The translations under genes and the position numbers were made by a program. The notes below the pieces were generated by a model, which was not told where the DNA came from, did not search any database, and was given only the letters and a program-made list of their open reading frames with translations. A stretch of 64,000 nucleotides of DNA from Opitutia bacterium (lineage in GTDB: Bacteria > Verrucomicrobiota > Verrucomicrobiia > Opitutales > Opitutaceae): contig CANJLB010000010.1 of NCBI GenBank assembly GCA_947475065.1, positions 1-64,000 of the forward strand, in the 5' to 3' direction. Each line of letters opens with the position of its first letter. Positions within the stretch are counted from its first letter, which is position 1. Positions 38,482 to 47,456 of this stretch are shown here, one piece after another.

Positions 38482-39516
38482 TCAGGGTATGCGCGGGGCG
38501 CCATCGCCCTCAATCTTGATGACCGGACCGGACTGAGCCGGAGGCGGTGGCGGGGCGGCCCGGATGGGTGCATCGGCGGCCGGTGCCGTGGCACCCGGCA
38601 GGGCGAAATTAATGGCCGGAGGCGAAGCCCCCACGGGAGGAGGCGGAGCGGCCCGGATCGGCGCATCCTCAGCCACGACCGCCGGTGGGACGGTCGCCGC
38701 AACCTTGCCGGGTATTTTCAGCACCTGACCGGCACGAAGTCTGCCCGGATCGGCGATGCCGTTGGCGGCCGCAATCTCGCCCTGTTTCAGCCCGTATTTG
38801 GTTGCGATCTCGCCCAAGACCTCCCCGGACTTTACCGTATGGGTGACGCCGGTGGTGGAGGCAGGGACCAGTGTGGCGGCCGATGGTGCCGCCACCGGCA
38901 GGCGGAGCACCTGACCGGCGCGAACGGTATCGCCGGGGAGATTGTTCAGCGCCCGGATGGCCTCCGTAGTGGTGCGGTTGCGCTGCGCAATGGTGCTGAG
39001 CCGGTCACCGCTTTTGACCGTGTAGGTGTTGGGGTCCGCCGCCACCACCGGGGCTGAGGCGGCCGCCACGGGAGGGTTGCCAGCCACGGCGGGGATCGTG
39101 AGCTTCTGGCCCGGACGGAGGTTGGCGTTGACCGCGACGTTGCTGGCTTTCGCAATCTCGGAGGGAGTGAGGCCATAGCGCTTTCCGATCGCGTAAAGGC
39201 TGTCGCCGCTCTTCACGGTGTAGCTGCTGGCAGCCGCAGCCGCCGGCGGAGCCGGCAGGGCCGCCATTGTGGACGTGGGCGGCACATAGGCCTCTGCTCG
39301 GCCGGGGCGCGTCGGGGCGATGCGCGGCCCGGACGCCGGCGCATACGGATCGAAGCTCGCCGCTGGCGGAGGCGGCGCGGCGGAAATCGGCGCGGGGGCG
39401 GCGGGGTCCTTGGTCGCAGTCCGGCCCGTGGAGCGGCAGCCGGGACTGACCAGGATGAAAAAGAGCGGCACCACATGGCAGGCCGCGACGATGGCGATGA
39501 TTTTCAGGCGTTTCAT
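38482..39516 (-). CDS. LysM-repeat peptidoglycan-binding protein in the dcw cluster
   Basis: A 344-residue envelope protein. The N-terminal hydrophobic segment (residues 5-24) ends at SPGCRST, perhaps a lipoprotein attachment Cys although the lipobox is weak. A Pro/Ala linker follows, then three LysM domains, each opening with YTVKSGD or HTVKSGE: near residue 99 (SYTVKSGDSLYAIGKRYG), near 164 (TYTVKSGDRLSTIAQRN) and near 228 (THTVKSGEVLGEIATKYG). The tail is Pro-rich with two copies of DAPIRAAPPPP. LysM binds the glycan chain; a septal or scaffold role is inferred from the position between murD and ftsW, with gaps of 5 and 18 bases. I start at the ATG at 39516; the longer frame overlaps murD. 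Confidence 0.88.
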   Translation of the reverse strand: MKRLKIIAIVAACHVVPLFFILVSPGCRSTGRTATKDPAAPAPISAAPPPPAASFDPYAPASGPRIAPTRPGRAEAYVPPTSTMAALPAPPAAAAASSYTVKSGDSLYAIGKRYGLTPSEIAKASNVAVNANLRPGQKLTIPAVAGNPPVAAASAPVVAADPNTYTVKSGDRLSTIAQRNRTTTEAIRALNNLPGDTVRAGQVLRLPVAAPSAATLVPASTTGVTHTVKSGEVLGEIATKYGLKQGEIAAANGIADPGRLRAGQVLKIPGKVAATVPPAVVAEDAPIRAAPPPPVGASPPAINFALPGATAPAADAPIRAAPPPPPAQSGPVIKIEGDGAPRIP

Positions 39517-39521
39517 GATAA

Positions 39522-40868
39522 TTAGATAGCAAGGGTTGAGGAAATCAGGGAGTCGGGGCGGGCGGCCCGCTCCGCGCCGCCGGCGGCCGGCGGCGCGGCA
39601 AGCGCGTGCACCAACGCGATGAACTGCGTGCCCCGGTCGGCGTAACCGTTGAACTGGTCGAAGCTGGCGAACCCCGGGCTGAGCAGGACATGTCCCCCGG
39701 GTCGCGCCAGCGCGGCGGCCCGGCGGACGGCGGCAGCGAGCAGCCCGCAATCGGTGTGCGCGACGCTGTGCGCGACGCACGCGGCGGCCAGCGCCGTGCG
39801 CGTCTCACCGATGAGGCAGGCATGCTGCACGCGTGGCGCGACGCGGCGGACAAACGCGGCGACGTCACCGCCCTTGGACTTGCCTCCGAAGATGGCCACG
39901 ACCGGCGCGGCGAAACCCGCGAGCGCGGCCTCGGCCGCGTGAAAGTTGGTCGCCTTCGAGTCATTCCACCAGATCACGCCGGCGTGGGTGGCGACGGGCG
40001 CAAGGCGGTGCGCGCCGAGGCGGAATGTCCGGGCGGCGGCGTATAGCGCGGCCTCGTCGAGGCCGGCGGCACGCCACCACGCCACGGCCAGCAGGAAGTT
40101 TTCCCGTTGCGGATAATTCTCAAACACCGTGCCGTGCAAACGGGCATCGGTGGACCGGTTTTCGGTCGGCACCCACGTCAGGCCAGGCAGCGTGACGGAA
40201 AATTCCCGCGCGGCGGCGGCCACCGAAGGACCGGCAAATACCCGCGGCGAGCGCTCCGCCAGCCGCCATTTGGCAAAGAAATAGTCGGCCATCGAGCCGT
40301 GGCGCTCAAGATGATCCTCAGCAAAATTGGTCCACAAGACGGCGTCGGCGCAAAGATGTTGCAGGGTCTCCGTTTGAAACGAACTGGCCTCGACCACTGC
40401 CATGGACTCGGGCGAGCCGCCTCCCGCTTCGGCGACGAGCTGCGAAAAGGCATGGCCGACATTGCCGGCCGCGACGGCGTCGCGGCCGAGCGAGCGGAGG
40501 GCATGCACGAGGAATTCGGTGAGCGTGGTCTTGCCGTTGGTGCCGGTGACCGCGACGATCTGGCCCCGCCAGCAGAGCGCGGCCAGATCGAGTTCGCCCA
40601 AGCAGGTGCAGCCGGCGGCGCGGGCGGTGGCGAGCCACGGATGCACCGGCGAAAAACCGGGCGAGAAGACCACCAGCCGGTGCGCGCCCGCCTCGCCGGC
40701 GGCAAAGGTCCTGCGCCCGCCGCCCGCGCCCGTCTCGTCGTAGAGCACCGCCGTGCCGCCCAGGCGGCCGACAAGCAGATGCGCCGCCCGGCCGCTCACG
40801 CCGCCACCGAGGACGGCGACGGGGTGCGCGAGGGCCGGCGCGAGGAAGACGGGTGGCACCAGGTTCAT
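39522..40868 (-). CDS. murD: UDP-MurNAc-L-Ala:D-Glu ligase MurD
   Basis: A 448-residue Mur ligase adding D-Glu to UDP-MurNAc-L-Ala. The N-terminal Rossmann segment is PVAVLGGGVSGRAAHLL, the ATP loop VAVTGTNGKTTLTEFLVHAL, then AAGNVGHAFSQL, EASSFQTETL, NFAEDHLERHGS and the C-domain WNDSKATNFHAAEAAL with VAIFGGKSKGGD. All are typical of MurD. It lies 10 bases after mraY and five before the LysM gene on the minus strand. Confidence 0.95.
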   Translation of the reverse strand: MNLVPPVFLAPALAHPVAVLGGGVSGRAAHLLVGRLGGTAVLYDETGAGGGRRTFAAGEAGAHRLVVFSPGFSPVHPWLATARAAGCTCLGELDLAALCWRGQIVAVTGTNGKTTLTEFLVHALRSLGRDAVAAGNVGHAFSQLVAEAGGGSPESMAVVEASSFQTETLQHLCADAVLWTNFAEDHLERHGSMADYFFAKWRLAERSPRVFAGPSVAAAAREFSVTLPGLTWVPTENRSTDARLHGTVFENYPQRENFLLAVAWWRAAGLDEAALYAAARTFRLGAHRLAPVATHAGVIWWNDSKATNFHAAEAALAGFAAPVVAIFGGKSKGGDVAAFVRRVAPRVQHACLIGETRTALAAACVAHSVAHTDCGLLAAAVRRAAALARPGGHVLLSPGFASFDQFNGYADRGTQFIALVHALAAPPAAGGAERAARPDSLISSTLAI

Positions 40869-40878
40869 GGGGTCAGTT

Positions 40879-41997
40879 TCAGCGCAGTTTGAGCGTTCCG
40901 AGACCGGCCAGGGCGCAGATCAGCGAGACAATCCAGAAACGGAGCACCACCTTGGTCTCCGGCCAGCCGCGCTTTTGAAAATGATGATGCAGCGGAGCCA
41001 TCAGAAACACGCGGCGGCCCGCGCCGTGGCGGTGCTTCGTCCACTTGAACCAGGCCACCTGCACGATGACCGAGAGCGCTTCGGCGACGAACACCCCGCC
41101 CACAATGACAAGCGTGAACGGCTGATGGATCATGAACGCCATCACGCCGATCAGCCCGCCGAGCGCCAGCGAGCCGGTGTCGCCCATGAACACTTCCGCC
41201 GGATGCGCGTTGAACCAGAGAAAGGCGAGGCAGCCGCCCACGAGCGCGCCGCAGACGACCGCCAGCTCGCCGGTGCCGGGAACATGCGAGATCCCCAGAT
41301 AGTTCGTCGCGACGACATTGTCGGCGAGATAGGCCATGACGCCAAACACGAGCACCACCGTGAGGGTGCAACCGCCCGCGAGACCGTCGAGCCCATCGGT
41401 CAGATTGATGGCATTGCTGAAGCCGACGATCCAGAGGCAGAACAGCCCGAGCAGCAACGTGCCCGGCATGGAGAGAATGACGGCATGATTGACAAACGGC
41501 ACCCAGAGCTCGCGGATTTTTTGCGAGCTGACTGGGTGCCAGAGCAGCACCCCCAGCGCGAGCAGCGCGGCGAGCGACTGCCACGCGATTTTTTCCCACG
41601 AGGAAATGCCGTCGCGGTTCTGACGGACCACCTTGAGGTAGTCGTCGCGCCAGCCGGCATAGGTCAGCACACCATAGACCGCAAGGCTGACCAGCATCCA
41701 GACGTTGGGCTCGGCCCAGAGCAAGGTGCTGGCGAAAACGGAAAAGAAAATGATCAGGCCCCCCATCGGGGGGGTGTGCTTCTTGTCAAGGTGCGCGGCT
41801 AGTTCGCCCGTGCGGTCATCGTGGTAGCTTTGGCCGGCCTTGAGCGCACGAAAGCGGCGGATGAGCCACGGACCGATGACAAACCCGATCAGCGCCGCCG
41901 TGACCGCCGCCATCATCGTCCGCACGGTGAGGTAGCGCAGGAGGCGCAGCGGGCTCTCGTGCTTCGGGTCGAGAAACTGGGACAGGAGGCTGAACAT
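40879..41997 (-). CDS. mraY: Phospho-MurNAc-pentapeptide transferase MraY
   Basis: A 372-residue membrane enzyme with about ten helices, making lipid I from UDP-MurNAc-pentapeptide and undecaprenyl phosphate. Motifs: SYHDDRTGELAAHLDKKHTPPMGGL, the DDYLK aspartates (WRDDYLKVVRQN), NAINLTDGLDGLAGG with the catalytic Asp, FLWFNAHPAEVFMGDTGSL and the C-terminal MAPLHHHFQKRGWPETKVV. These include all the invariant metal- and substrate-binding residues. Start ATG at 41997, 12 bases after murF. Confidence 0.96.
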   Translation of the reverse strand: MFSLLSQFLDPKHESPLRLLRYLTVRTMMAAVTAALIGFVIGPWLIRRFRALKAGQSYHDDRTGELAAHLDKKHTPPMGGLIIFFSVFASTLLWAEPNVWMLVSLAVYGVLTYAGWRDDYLKVVRQNRDGISSWEKIAWQSLAALLALGVLLWHPVSSQKIRELWVPFVNHAVILSMPGTLLLGLFCLWIVGFSNAINLTDGLDGLAGGCTLTVVLVFGVMAYLADNVVATNYLGISHVPGTGELAVVCGALVGGCLAFLWFNAHPAEVFMGDTGSLALGGLIGVMAFMIHQPFTLVIVGGVFVAEALSVIVQVAWFKWTKHRHGAGRRVFLMAPLHHHFQKRGWPETKVVLRFWIVSLICALAGLGTLKLR

Positions 41998-42009
41998 TGG
42001 GAAAATTTC

Positions 42010-43455
42010 TCAGCGGGCGGCGGTCGCCGCCAGTTCGGCTGGCACCGGCCCGGCGGCAAGCAGCGTCTCGAGCCGGTGCCGCCGGCTGCCTTTCAGGAAA
42101 ATCGCGCCGCGCCAGCGGGCGAAAGCCTCGGCGACAGCCTCGGCCGAGCCCACCGCGAAAGCTTGCTCCGCCCCCGCGCCCTGGTCGGCCACCCCCGCGC
42201 AAACCTCCTCCGCCTGATCGCCGACGACGAACAGACTGTCACCTTCGCGGAGTCGCAGCGTGCGGCCCAGCCGGCGGTGCAGCGCGGCCGAATCGGCACC
42301 GAGTTCCTCCATGCAGCCGAGGACGTAGAGGCGCGGCTCGGCGGCGGGAGCGACCGCAGCGAAGGTGGCGAGCGCGTCGGTCATTGAGGCGGGATTGGCG
42401 TTATAGCAGTCGAGATAGAGCAGCCGGCCGCCCTCACGGCGAATCTCGCCACGCAGCGGCGCCGGCTCCCACGCCGCCAGCCGGGCCTGCAATCTTTCCG
42501 GCGCCACCCCCAGCCGGAGCGCAACCGTGAGCGCCAGCGCGGCGTTCTGGGCCATGCCGTCCGTCACCCGGCGCAGCTTGAACATCATCGGCGGCGGCGG
42601 GCCGTGCGCGATGACGATGATGGTTTCGGCCGGGCGCTGGACGGTGTTGAAATGAACCGTGTGCGTCGGGAGCGTGGCGGGCCGGAGCACGCTGGAGCGC
42701 TCCAGCACGAGCTGGTCGGCGAGCAGGTTGCGAAACGCGACGAACTGGATGCAGTCCTTCGCAAAGACCGCCGTGCCGCCGGGACGGACGGCGGCGGCCA
42801 GTGCGGCCTTCTCCCGCGCAACCGCCTCAAGCGTGCCAAACGCACCGAGATGCGCCGGGGCCACCGTGGTGATGAGGGCGACCTCGGGAGCAATCATCGC
42901 GGCGAGCGGTCCCATCTCGTTCGGCCCACCGACCCCCGCCTCGATCACGGCAAACGCGTGCTCCGCCGGATCAAGCCGCGTGAGGGTCAGCGGCACGCCG
43001 AGATGGTTGTTCAGGTTGCCCTCCGTGCACAGCACGCCTGCCCTCCTCCCCGCTTTCGCCGGGGCTTCGGCGGGCCGGTCGCCGAGCAGCAGCGCGAGGA
43101 GATTCTTGGTCGAGGTCTTGCCGCAGCTGCCGGTCACGCCGATGACCGGGCCGGAAAATGACCGGCGGTGTTCGCGCGCGATCGCCTGAAAGGCCACGAG
43201 CGGATCAGCGACCACCAGCTGCGGCAGCGCGCAGGCCGCCTCGGCCCGCGCGACCAGCGCCGCGCCGGCGCCGGCGGACTGCGCGGCGGCCAGAAAGTCG
43301 TGTCCGTCGCGCTGTCCGGTTTTCAGCGCGACGAAAATCTCCCCCGGTCGCAGCACGCGCGTGTCGTGGGTGAAGCCTGCCAGCGGCGAAACCGGCCGGT
43401 CCGTCCATCGGCCGCCGGTCCACCTTGCAAGCTGGGCTGGAGGAAAGTCAGGCAT
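42010..43455 (-). CDS. murF: UDP-MurNAc-tripeptide:D-Ala-D-Ala ligase MurF
   Basis: A 481-residue Mur ligase attaching the dipeptide made by Ddl. Features: FTHDTRVLRPGEIFVALKT at the N-terminus (substrate uracil site), the P-loop GVTGSCGKTSTKNLLALLL, GNLNNHLGVPLTLTRL, AVIEAGVGGPNEMGPLA, and in the C-domain YLDCYNANPASMTDALA with VLGCMEELGADSAALH. Order and length are standard. It lies 15 bases after murE and 12 before mraY. Confidence 0.95.
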   Translation of the reverse strand: MPDFPPAQLARWTGGRWTDRPVSPLAGFTHDTRVLRPGEIFVALKTGQRDGHDFLAAAQSAGAGAALVARAEAACALPQLVVADPLVAFQAIAREHRRSFSGPVIGVTGSCGKTSTKNLLALLLGDRPAEAPAKAGRRAGVLCTEGNLNNHLGVPLTLTRLDPAEHAFAVIEAGVGGPNEMGPLAAMIAPEVALITTVAPAHLGAFGTLEAVAREKAALAAAVRPGGTAVFAKDCIQFVAFRNLLADQLVLERSSVLRPATLPTHTVHFNTVQRPAETIIVIAHGPPPPMMFKLRRVTDGMAQNAALALTVALRLGVAPERLQARLAAWEPAPLRGEIRREGGRLLYLDCYNANPASMTDALATFAAVAPAAEPRLYVLGCMEELGADSAALHRRLGRTLRLREGDSLFVVGDQAEEVCAGVADQGAGAEQAFAVGSAEAVAEAFARWRGAIFLKGSRRHRLETLLAAGPVPAELAATAAR

Positions 43456-43470
43456 GGCAGACGGACGGGG

Positions 43471-45066
43471 TCATGGTGGGGAACCACCCGGTTTGATGCG
43501 GATGAGCTCGCGCAACACCTGCCGGTCGTCGAAGGGGACGATGGTGTCGGCGTATTCCTGATAGGTCTCGTGGCCTTTGCCCGCGACGAGCAGGCTGTCG
43601 CCGGGACGGCAGGCGTCGAGCGCGAGGCTGAGCGCACGCCGGCGGTCTTCCTGCCACGTGATTTTTTCCGGCCGGGAGACTCCGGTGCTCATGTCGCCGA
43701 AAATCTGCGCGATCGGCTCGTTTCTCGGGTTGTCGGCGGTGGCAAAGGCGTGGTCGGCAAAGTCCTGCACGGCGCTCACCATGAGCGGCCGCTTGCGCCG
43801 GTCGCGGTTGCCGCCGCAGCCAAAGACGGTGTACAGGCGGCCCGGCGTGATCAGGCGGAGCATGCCGAGCGCGTTGCGGAGCGCGTCGTCGGTATGCGCA
43901 TAGTCCACGAGGACGTTGAATTTCTGGCCCTCCTCGATGCGTTCCATGCGCCCCGGCACACCGGCAAAGGCGGCGAGTCGCGGCAGAAACGCGGCGGGAT
44001 CACGGCCCAGCGCCCACGCGGTGGCGGCGGCCGCGAGCACGTTGCTGACGTTATAGCGGCCAAGCAGCGGCGACACGACGTCGCACGCCCCGCCGGGCCA
44101 GACGAGGCGGAACGTCGCACCCTTGAAACCGAGCGTGATGTTCTCGGCGCGCACGCTGGCCCGCGCGCTTTCGCCAAACGTCACGGTGCGCACCGCTCCC
44201 GGTACGAGGCCGGTGAGCCGCTCCCCATGGGCGTCGTCGAGATTGATGACCGCAATGCGGGGCACCGGGCCGGTCGCACCGGTGAAAAGCCGGGTCTTCA
44301 CCTCGAAGTACGCCTCCAGCGACGGGTGGTAGTCGAGATGGTCCTGCGTGAGGTTGGTAAACACGGCGGCGGCAAACTCCAGGCCGAGCACCCGGCGCTG
44401 GTCAATGCCGTGCGAGCTGGCCTCCATCACTACCGTGCGGCAGCCCACGCCCCGCATCTGGGCGAGCAGCCCGAAGATGTCGGACGCCTCGGGCGTGGTC
44501 TTGAACGAGGGCACGGTGCGCGCGCCGAGATCGTAGTGGACCGTCCCGAGCAGCCCAATGCGCTCACCCTCGGCGGCCAGAAAAAACTTGGCCAGGTGGG
44601 CGACCGTGGTCTTGCCGTTCGTGCCCGTCACCCCGACGACCTCCATCTCACGGTCGGGAAACTGGTGATACGCGCGGGCGACCCGTGCGAGCGTGGCGCG
44701 GGCGTCGGCCACCTGCAGAAACGTGACCTGCGCCGGCGGATGTGACGGCATCCGCTCGGTGACCACGGCGACCGCACCCTTCGCGATGGCCTCGTCCACA
44801 TAGGCCGCGCCGTCGGTCCGCAGTCCCGGCAAGGCAAAAAACAGGCTGCCCGGCACCACCCTTCGACTGTCCAGCGCGAGGCCGGAGATGGGCCGGTCGA
44901 GCCGGCCTTTGGCCGCCAGCACGGTGTCGGCGCGAAAATAATCGGCAAGTTGGGGAGCCATTTTGAAAATGTCCGGACCCGCACGGGCGGCCGGACGGAA
45001 CCCGGGCCGGCTGCGGCTGCGAAACGCCTGGACGAGCGCGTGGTTGGAAATGAGATAACCGTTCAT
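43471..45066 (-). CDS. murE: UDP-MurNAc-L-Ala-D-Glu:meso-diaminopimelate ligase MurE
   Basis: A Mur ligase of 531 residues adding the third amino acid of the stem peptide. Motifs: LALDSRRVVPGSLFFALPG, the P-loop VGVTGTNGKTTVAHLAKFFL, KTTPEASDIFGLLAQM, EASSHGIDQRRVLGLEF, NLTQDHLDYHPSLEAYF and FATADNPRNEPIAQIFGDM. DNPR is the meso-diaminopimelate specificity motif, so the wall should be of the Gram-negative A1-gamma type. The ATG at 45066 overlaps the ftsI stop (TGATG); an internal ATG at 44961 (MAPQLADYF) gives a more typical N-terminus and is a real alternative. Confidence 0.95.
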   Translation of the reverse strand: MNGYLISNHALVQAFRSRSRPGFRPAARAGPDIFKMAPQLADYFRADTVLAAKGRLDRPISGLALDSRRVVPGSLFFALPGLRTDGAAYVDEAIAKGAVAVVTERMPSHPPAQVTFLQVADARATLARVARAYHQFPDREMEVVGVTGTNGKTTVAHLAKFFLAAEGERIGLLGTVHYDLGARTVPSFKTTPEASDIFGLLAQMRGVGCRTVVMEASSHGIDQRRVLGLEFAAAVFTNLTQDHLDYHPSLEAYFEVKTRLFTGATGPVPRIAVINLDDAHGERLTGLVPGAVRTVTFGESARASVRAENITLGFKGATFRLVWPGGACDVVSPLLGRYNVSNVLAAAATAWALGRDPAAFLPRLAAFAGVPGRMERIEEGQKFNVLVDYAHTDDALRNALGMLRLITPGRLYTVFGCGGNRDRRKRPLMVSAVQDFADHAFATADNPRNEPIAQIFGDMSTGVSRPEKITWQEDRRRALSLALDACRPGDSLLVAGKGHETYQEYADTIVPFDDRQVLRELIRIKPGGSPP

Positions 45067-46982
45067 CAGAATGCTGCCTTGAGGGCAAAGAGGCCGGAGC
45101 CGCCCGGCGCGACGACCGGCTTGATGTCGAGATAGGGAATGAGTTGCTCCGCGAGATGCCGGAAGCTCGGCGCGGCCACGAGCCGGCCGTAGGCGACCCC
45201 ACCACCGGGCGGATGACCATCGTCCACAATCACGGAAATCACAACCTCGGGCCGGCTCGCGGGAAAAAACCCGACAAAGGAGGCGACATGGTGCGTGGTG
45301 GAGTATTGGTGCTCGATGAGCTTTTGGGTGGTGCCGGTCTTGCCCGCGACCTCGAACCCGGCGATCGCCGCGTTGGGCGCGGTGCCGCCGCTGGCCGCGA
45401 CCCCCATCAGCAGCTGCGCCATCGTGCGCGCGGTGGACTCGCTGATCGCGCGGCCGCGCACGACCGGAGCATACCGATAGACGGCCGAACCACGTGCATC
45501 GCGGACCTCCCGGATGAGCTGCGGGCGCAGCAGCCTGCCTCCGCTCGCGATGACCCCCATCGCCTGATGCATCTGCAGGACGGTGACGTCCACACTGTGA
45601 CCCATGGGCAGACGGGTGATATCAAAGTCCCTCTCCTCCGGCCGGTGCAGCCAGCCCGTCTTCTCAGGCCCGCCGATGGCCGTGCGTTCACCGAAACCGA
45701 AACGGCGGGCGTAGTCATAAAATTTTTGCTGGCCCAGCAACATGCCGAGCTGCGCCGCGCCCTTGTTCGAGGAGTGCGCGATGATTTCGGCGACGCTCAG
45801 GGGATGATCGAAATGATCGGACTTGTCCTCGGCGGGCAGGTTGCGGATGCGGCCGTTGAAAACAATGCTCGGCAACGTGCAGTCAAACGTGCTGGCGGGC
45901 GTGACCAGCCGGTCCTCCAGCGCACCGGAGGCGGCGACAATCTTGAAGACCGAGCCAGGCTCATAAACGTCGGTCACCGCCAGGTTGTTCAGCCGGGCGA
46001 TGCCGTCAGGAGTAACTTGGTTATAATGGTTGAGGTCGAAGGTCGGCCAGTTCGCGAGCGCGAGGAGGAAGCCGGTGCGGGCATCGCTCACGATGATCGT
46101 GGCCTTCTGGGGATGGAATTTATCGGCCACCTGCGCCAGTTCCTGCTCGGCCATGCGTTGCACCGCGGCGTCAATCGAAAGCACCACCGTATAGCCGTCC
46201 GCCGCGGGCATCTCGCGGGTCCGGAACTGCGCGAGCTCGCGCCCCCGCCCGTCCTTCTCCGATTCGCGCCAACCGTCCGCGCCACGCAGGTAGAAATCTG
46301 CGAAGTTCTCGATGCCGGTGACCGGCTGGGCGTCTGCATTGATGAAGCCGACGACATGCGCCGCCAGCTGGCCCTGCGGGTAGGTGCGGACGCCATAGCG
46401 CGAGCCGACGAGGCCGGCGGCGGGCGTCGGCTGGGAGGTTTTGGGGTCGAGCTGCGGGTAGAGTTTGCCGTCGGTCAGGCGCGCATACAGTGACTCCTCG
46501 ACGCCCTCGTTAAACTTGACGAAGCGGACCTTGATCCGGCCCTCGACGAGATTGCGCGGATCCGCGATCTCACTGGAGCGCGGGTCGCGGGTGACGGGCT
46601 GATAAAGTTTTTCGAGTTCGGCCACCGGCAGGCCCAGCAGTTCGGCGAGCCGGGCGCGTTTTTGCTGTTCGCTCTGGCGAAGCCGTTCGCGCCGCTCCGG
46701 CTTTTTTTCCGCCGCGAGCAGTTCGTCGAGCGCCCACGGGTCAATGGCGAGGGCGACCTTGGTCCGGCTCGTGGCGAGCGTGTCGCCGTGGGCATCAAGG
46801 ATGTCACCCCGGCGGGCGTGCTCGACGACCACTTCCTGCCGGGCACGGTTGATCTCGGCCAGCCGCGCCGGACGCTCAAGGACATGCAGCCTGACCAGCT
46901 GCATCCCGACCACGGCAAAGCCCGCCAGTATGCCGGTGGCCAGAAGCTTGATGCGGTAGTCGGAAGTGAAGCCGCTGGACAT
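45066..46982 (-). CDS. ftsI: Septal peptidoglycan transpeptidase FtsI (PBP3-type)
   Basis: A 638-residue class B penicillin-binding protein. One N-terminal transmembrane helix (about residues 11-29) is followed by the pedestal domain starting ARRGDILDAHGDTLATS. The transpeptidase domain has YEPGSVFKIV (Ser344, Lys347), AHSSNKGAAQLG (SxN motif) and VAGKTGTTQK (KTG motif). It cross-links septal peptidoglycan together with FtsW. A segment around residues 85-140 (EKKPERRERLRQSEQQKRAR) is charged and helical, longer than in E. coli. The stop overlaps the murE start by one base. Position after the ftsL-like gene is canonical. Confidence 0.95.
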   Translation of the reverse strand: MSSGFTSDYRIKLLATGILAGFAVVGMQLVRLHVLERPARLAEINRARQEVVVEHARRGDILDAHGDTLATSRTKVALAIDPWALDELLAAEKKPERRERLRQSEQQKRARLAELLGLPVAELEKLYQPVTRDPRSSEIADPRNLVEGRIKVRFVKFNEGVEESLYARLTDGKLYPQLDPKTSQPTPAAGLVGSRYGVRTYPQGQLAAHVVGFINADAQPVTGIENFADFYLRGADGWRESEKDGRGRELAQFRTREMPAADGYTVVLSIDAAVQRMAEQELAQVADKFHPQKATIIVSDARTGFLLALANWPTFDLNHYNQVTPDGIARLNNLAVTDVYEPGSVFKIVAASGALEDRLVTPASTFDCTLPSIVFNGRIRNLPAEDKSDHFDHPLSVAEIIAHSSNKGAAQLGMLLGQQKFYDYARRFGFGERTAIGGPEKTGWLHRPEERDFDITRLPMGHSVDVTVLQMHQAMGVIASGGRLLRPQLIREVRDARGSAVYRYAPVVRGRAISESTARTMAQLLMGVAASGGTAPNAAIAGFEVAGKTGTTQKLIEHQYSTTHHVASFVGFFPASRPEVVISVIVDDGHPPGGGVAYGRLVAAPSFRHLAEQLIPYLDIKPVVAPGGSGLFALKAAF

Positions 46983-46994
46983 GGCGGAAAGGGC

Positions 46995-47435
46995 TCAGCG
47001 GGCACGGGAATTGGCGGCCAGACGCCCCGAAAATGCCACCGGGGCGGCCGGTGGTACGGCCAGCACCAAGTCGGCAAAAAGCCCGGGGGTACGGCGGCCG
47101 GCGTAGCGCTGCTCGTCGGCCGCGGCCACGCGCACGACCTGGGGCTCGCCTGGCGGCAGGAGACCGAGCCGCCATTCGGCATTGCGGCGCTGCAAGGTGG
47201 GCACCGACTGCTCCGCTGTCAGCAAAGTGGCGAGCTCGGCCAGGGTCCGCTCCGCCTGCGCGAGCCGTTTTTCCTGTACGAGCTTGCGGCTGGCCGTGGC
47301 GGCGATCTGGGTGCGCGCCCAGACGACCCCGAGGCCCGTCGTGCCGCCAAAGGCGATGGTGGCGAGCAGCAGCGGATGGATGAAGGCGCGCACAGCGGCG
47401 CGCGCGCGCGGGTGGGTGGTGGTTGGCGTGGTCAT
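46995..47435 (-). CDS. FtsL-like bitopic division protein
   Basis: A 146-residue protein with an Arg-rich cytoplasmic tail (1-17), one transmembrane helix (about 18-38, FIHPLLLATIAFGGTTGLGVV), and a short coiled-coil-like helix (SRKLVQEKRLAQAERTLAEL) followed by a Pro/Val/Ala-rich tail. The topology, size and position between rsmH and ftsI match FtsL, which pairs with FtsQ-FtsB to switch on FtsW-FtsI. Sequence similarity is too low to prove it, as is normal for FtsL. Twelve bases separate it from ftsI. Confidence 0.75.
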   Translation of the reverse strand: MTTPTTTHPRARAAVRAFIHPLLLATIAFGGTTGLGVVWARTQIAATASRKLVQEKRLAQAERTLAELATLLTAEQSVPTLQRRNAEWRLGLLPPGEPQVVRVAAADEQRYAGRRTPGLFADLVLAVPPAAPVAFSGRLAANSRAR

Positions 47436-47456
47436 GGCGGAGCAGGCGGGTTAGGT

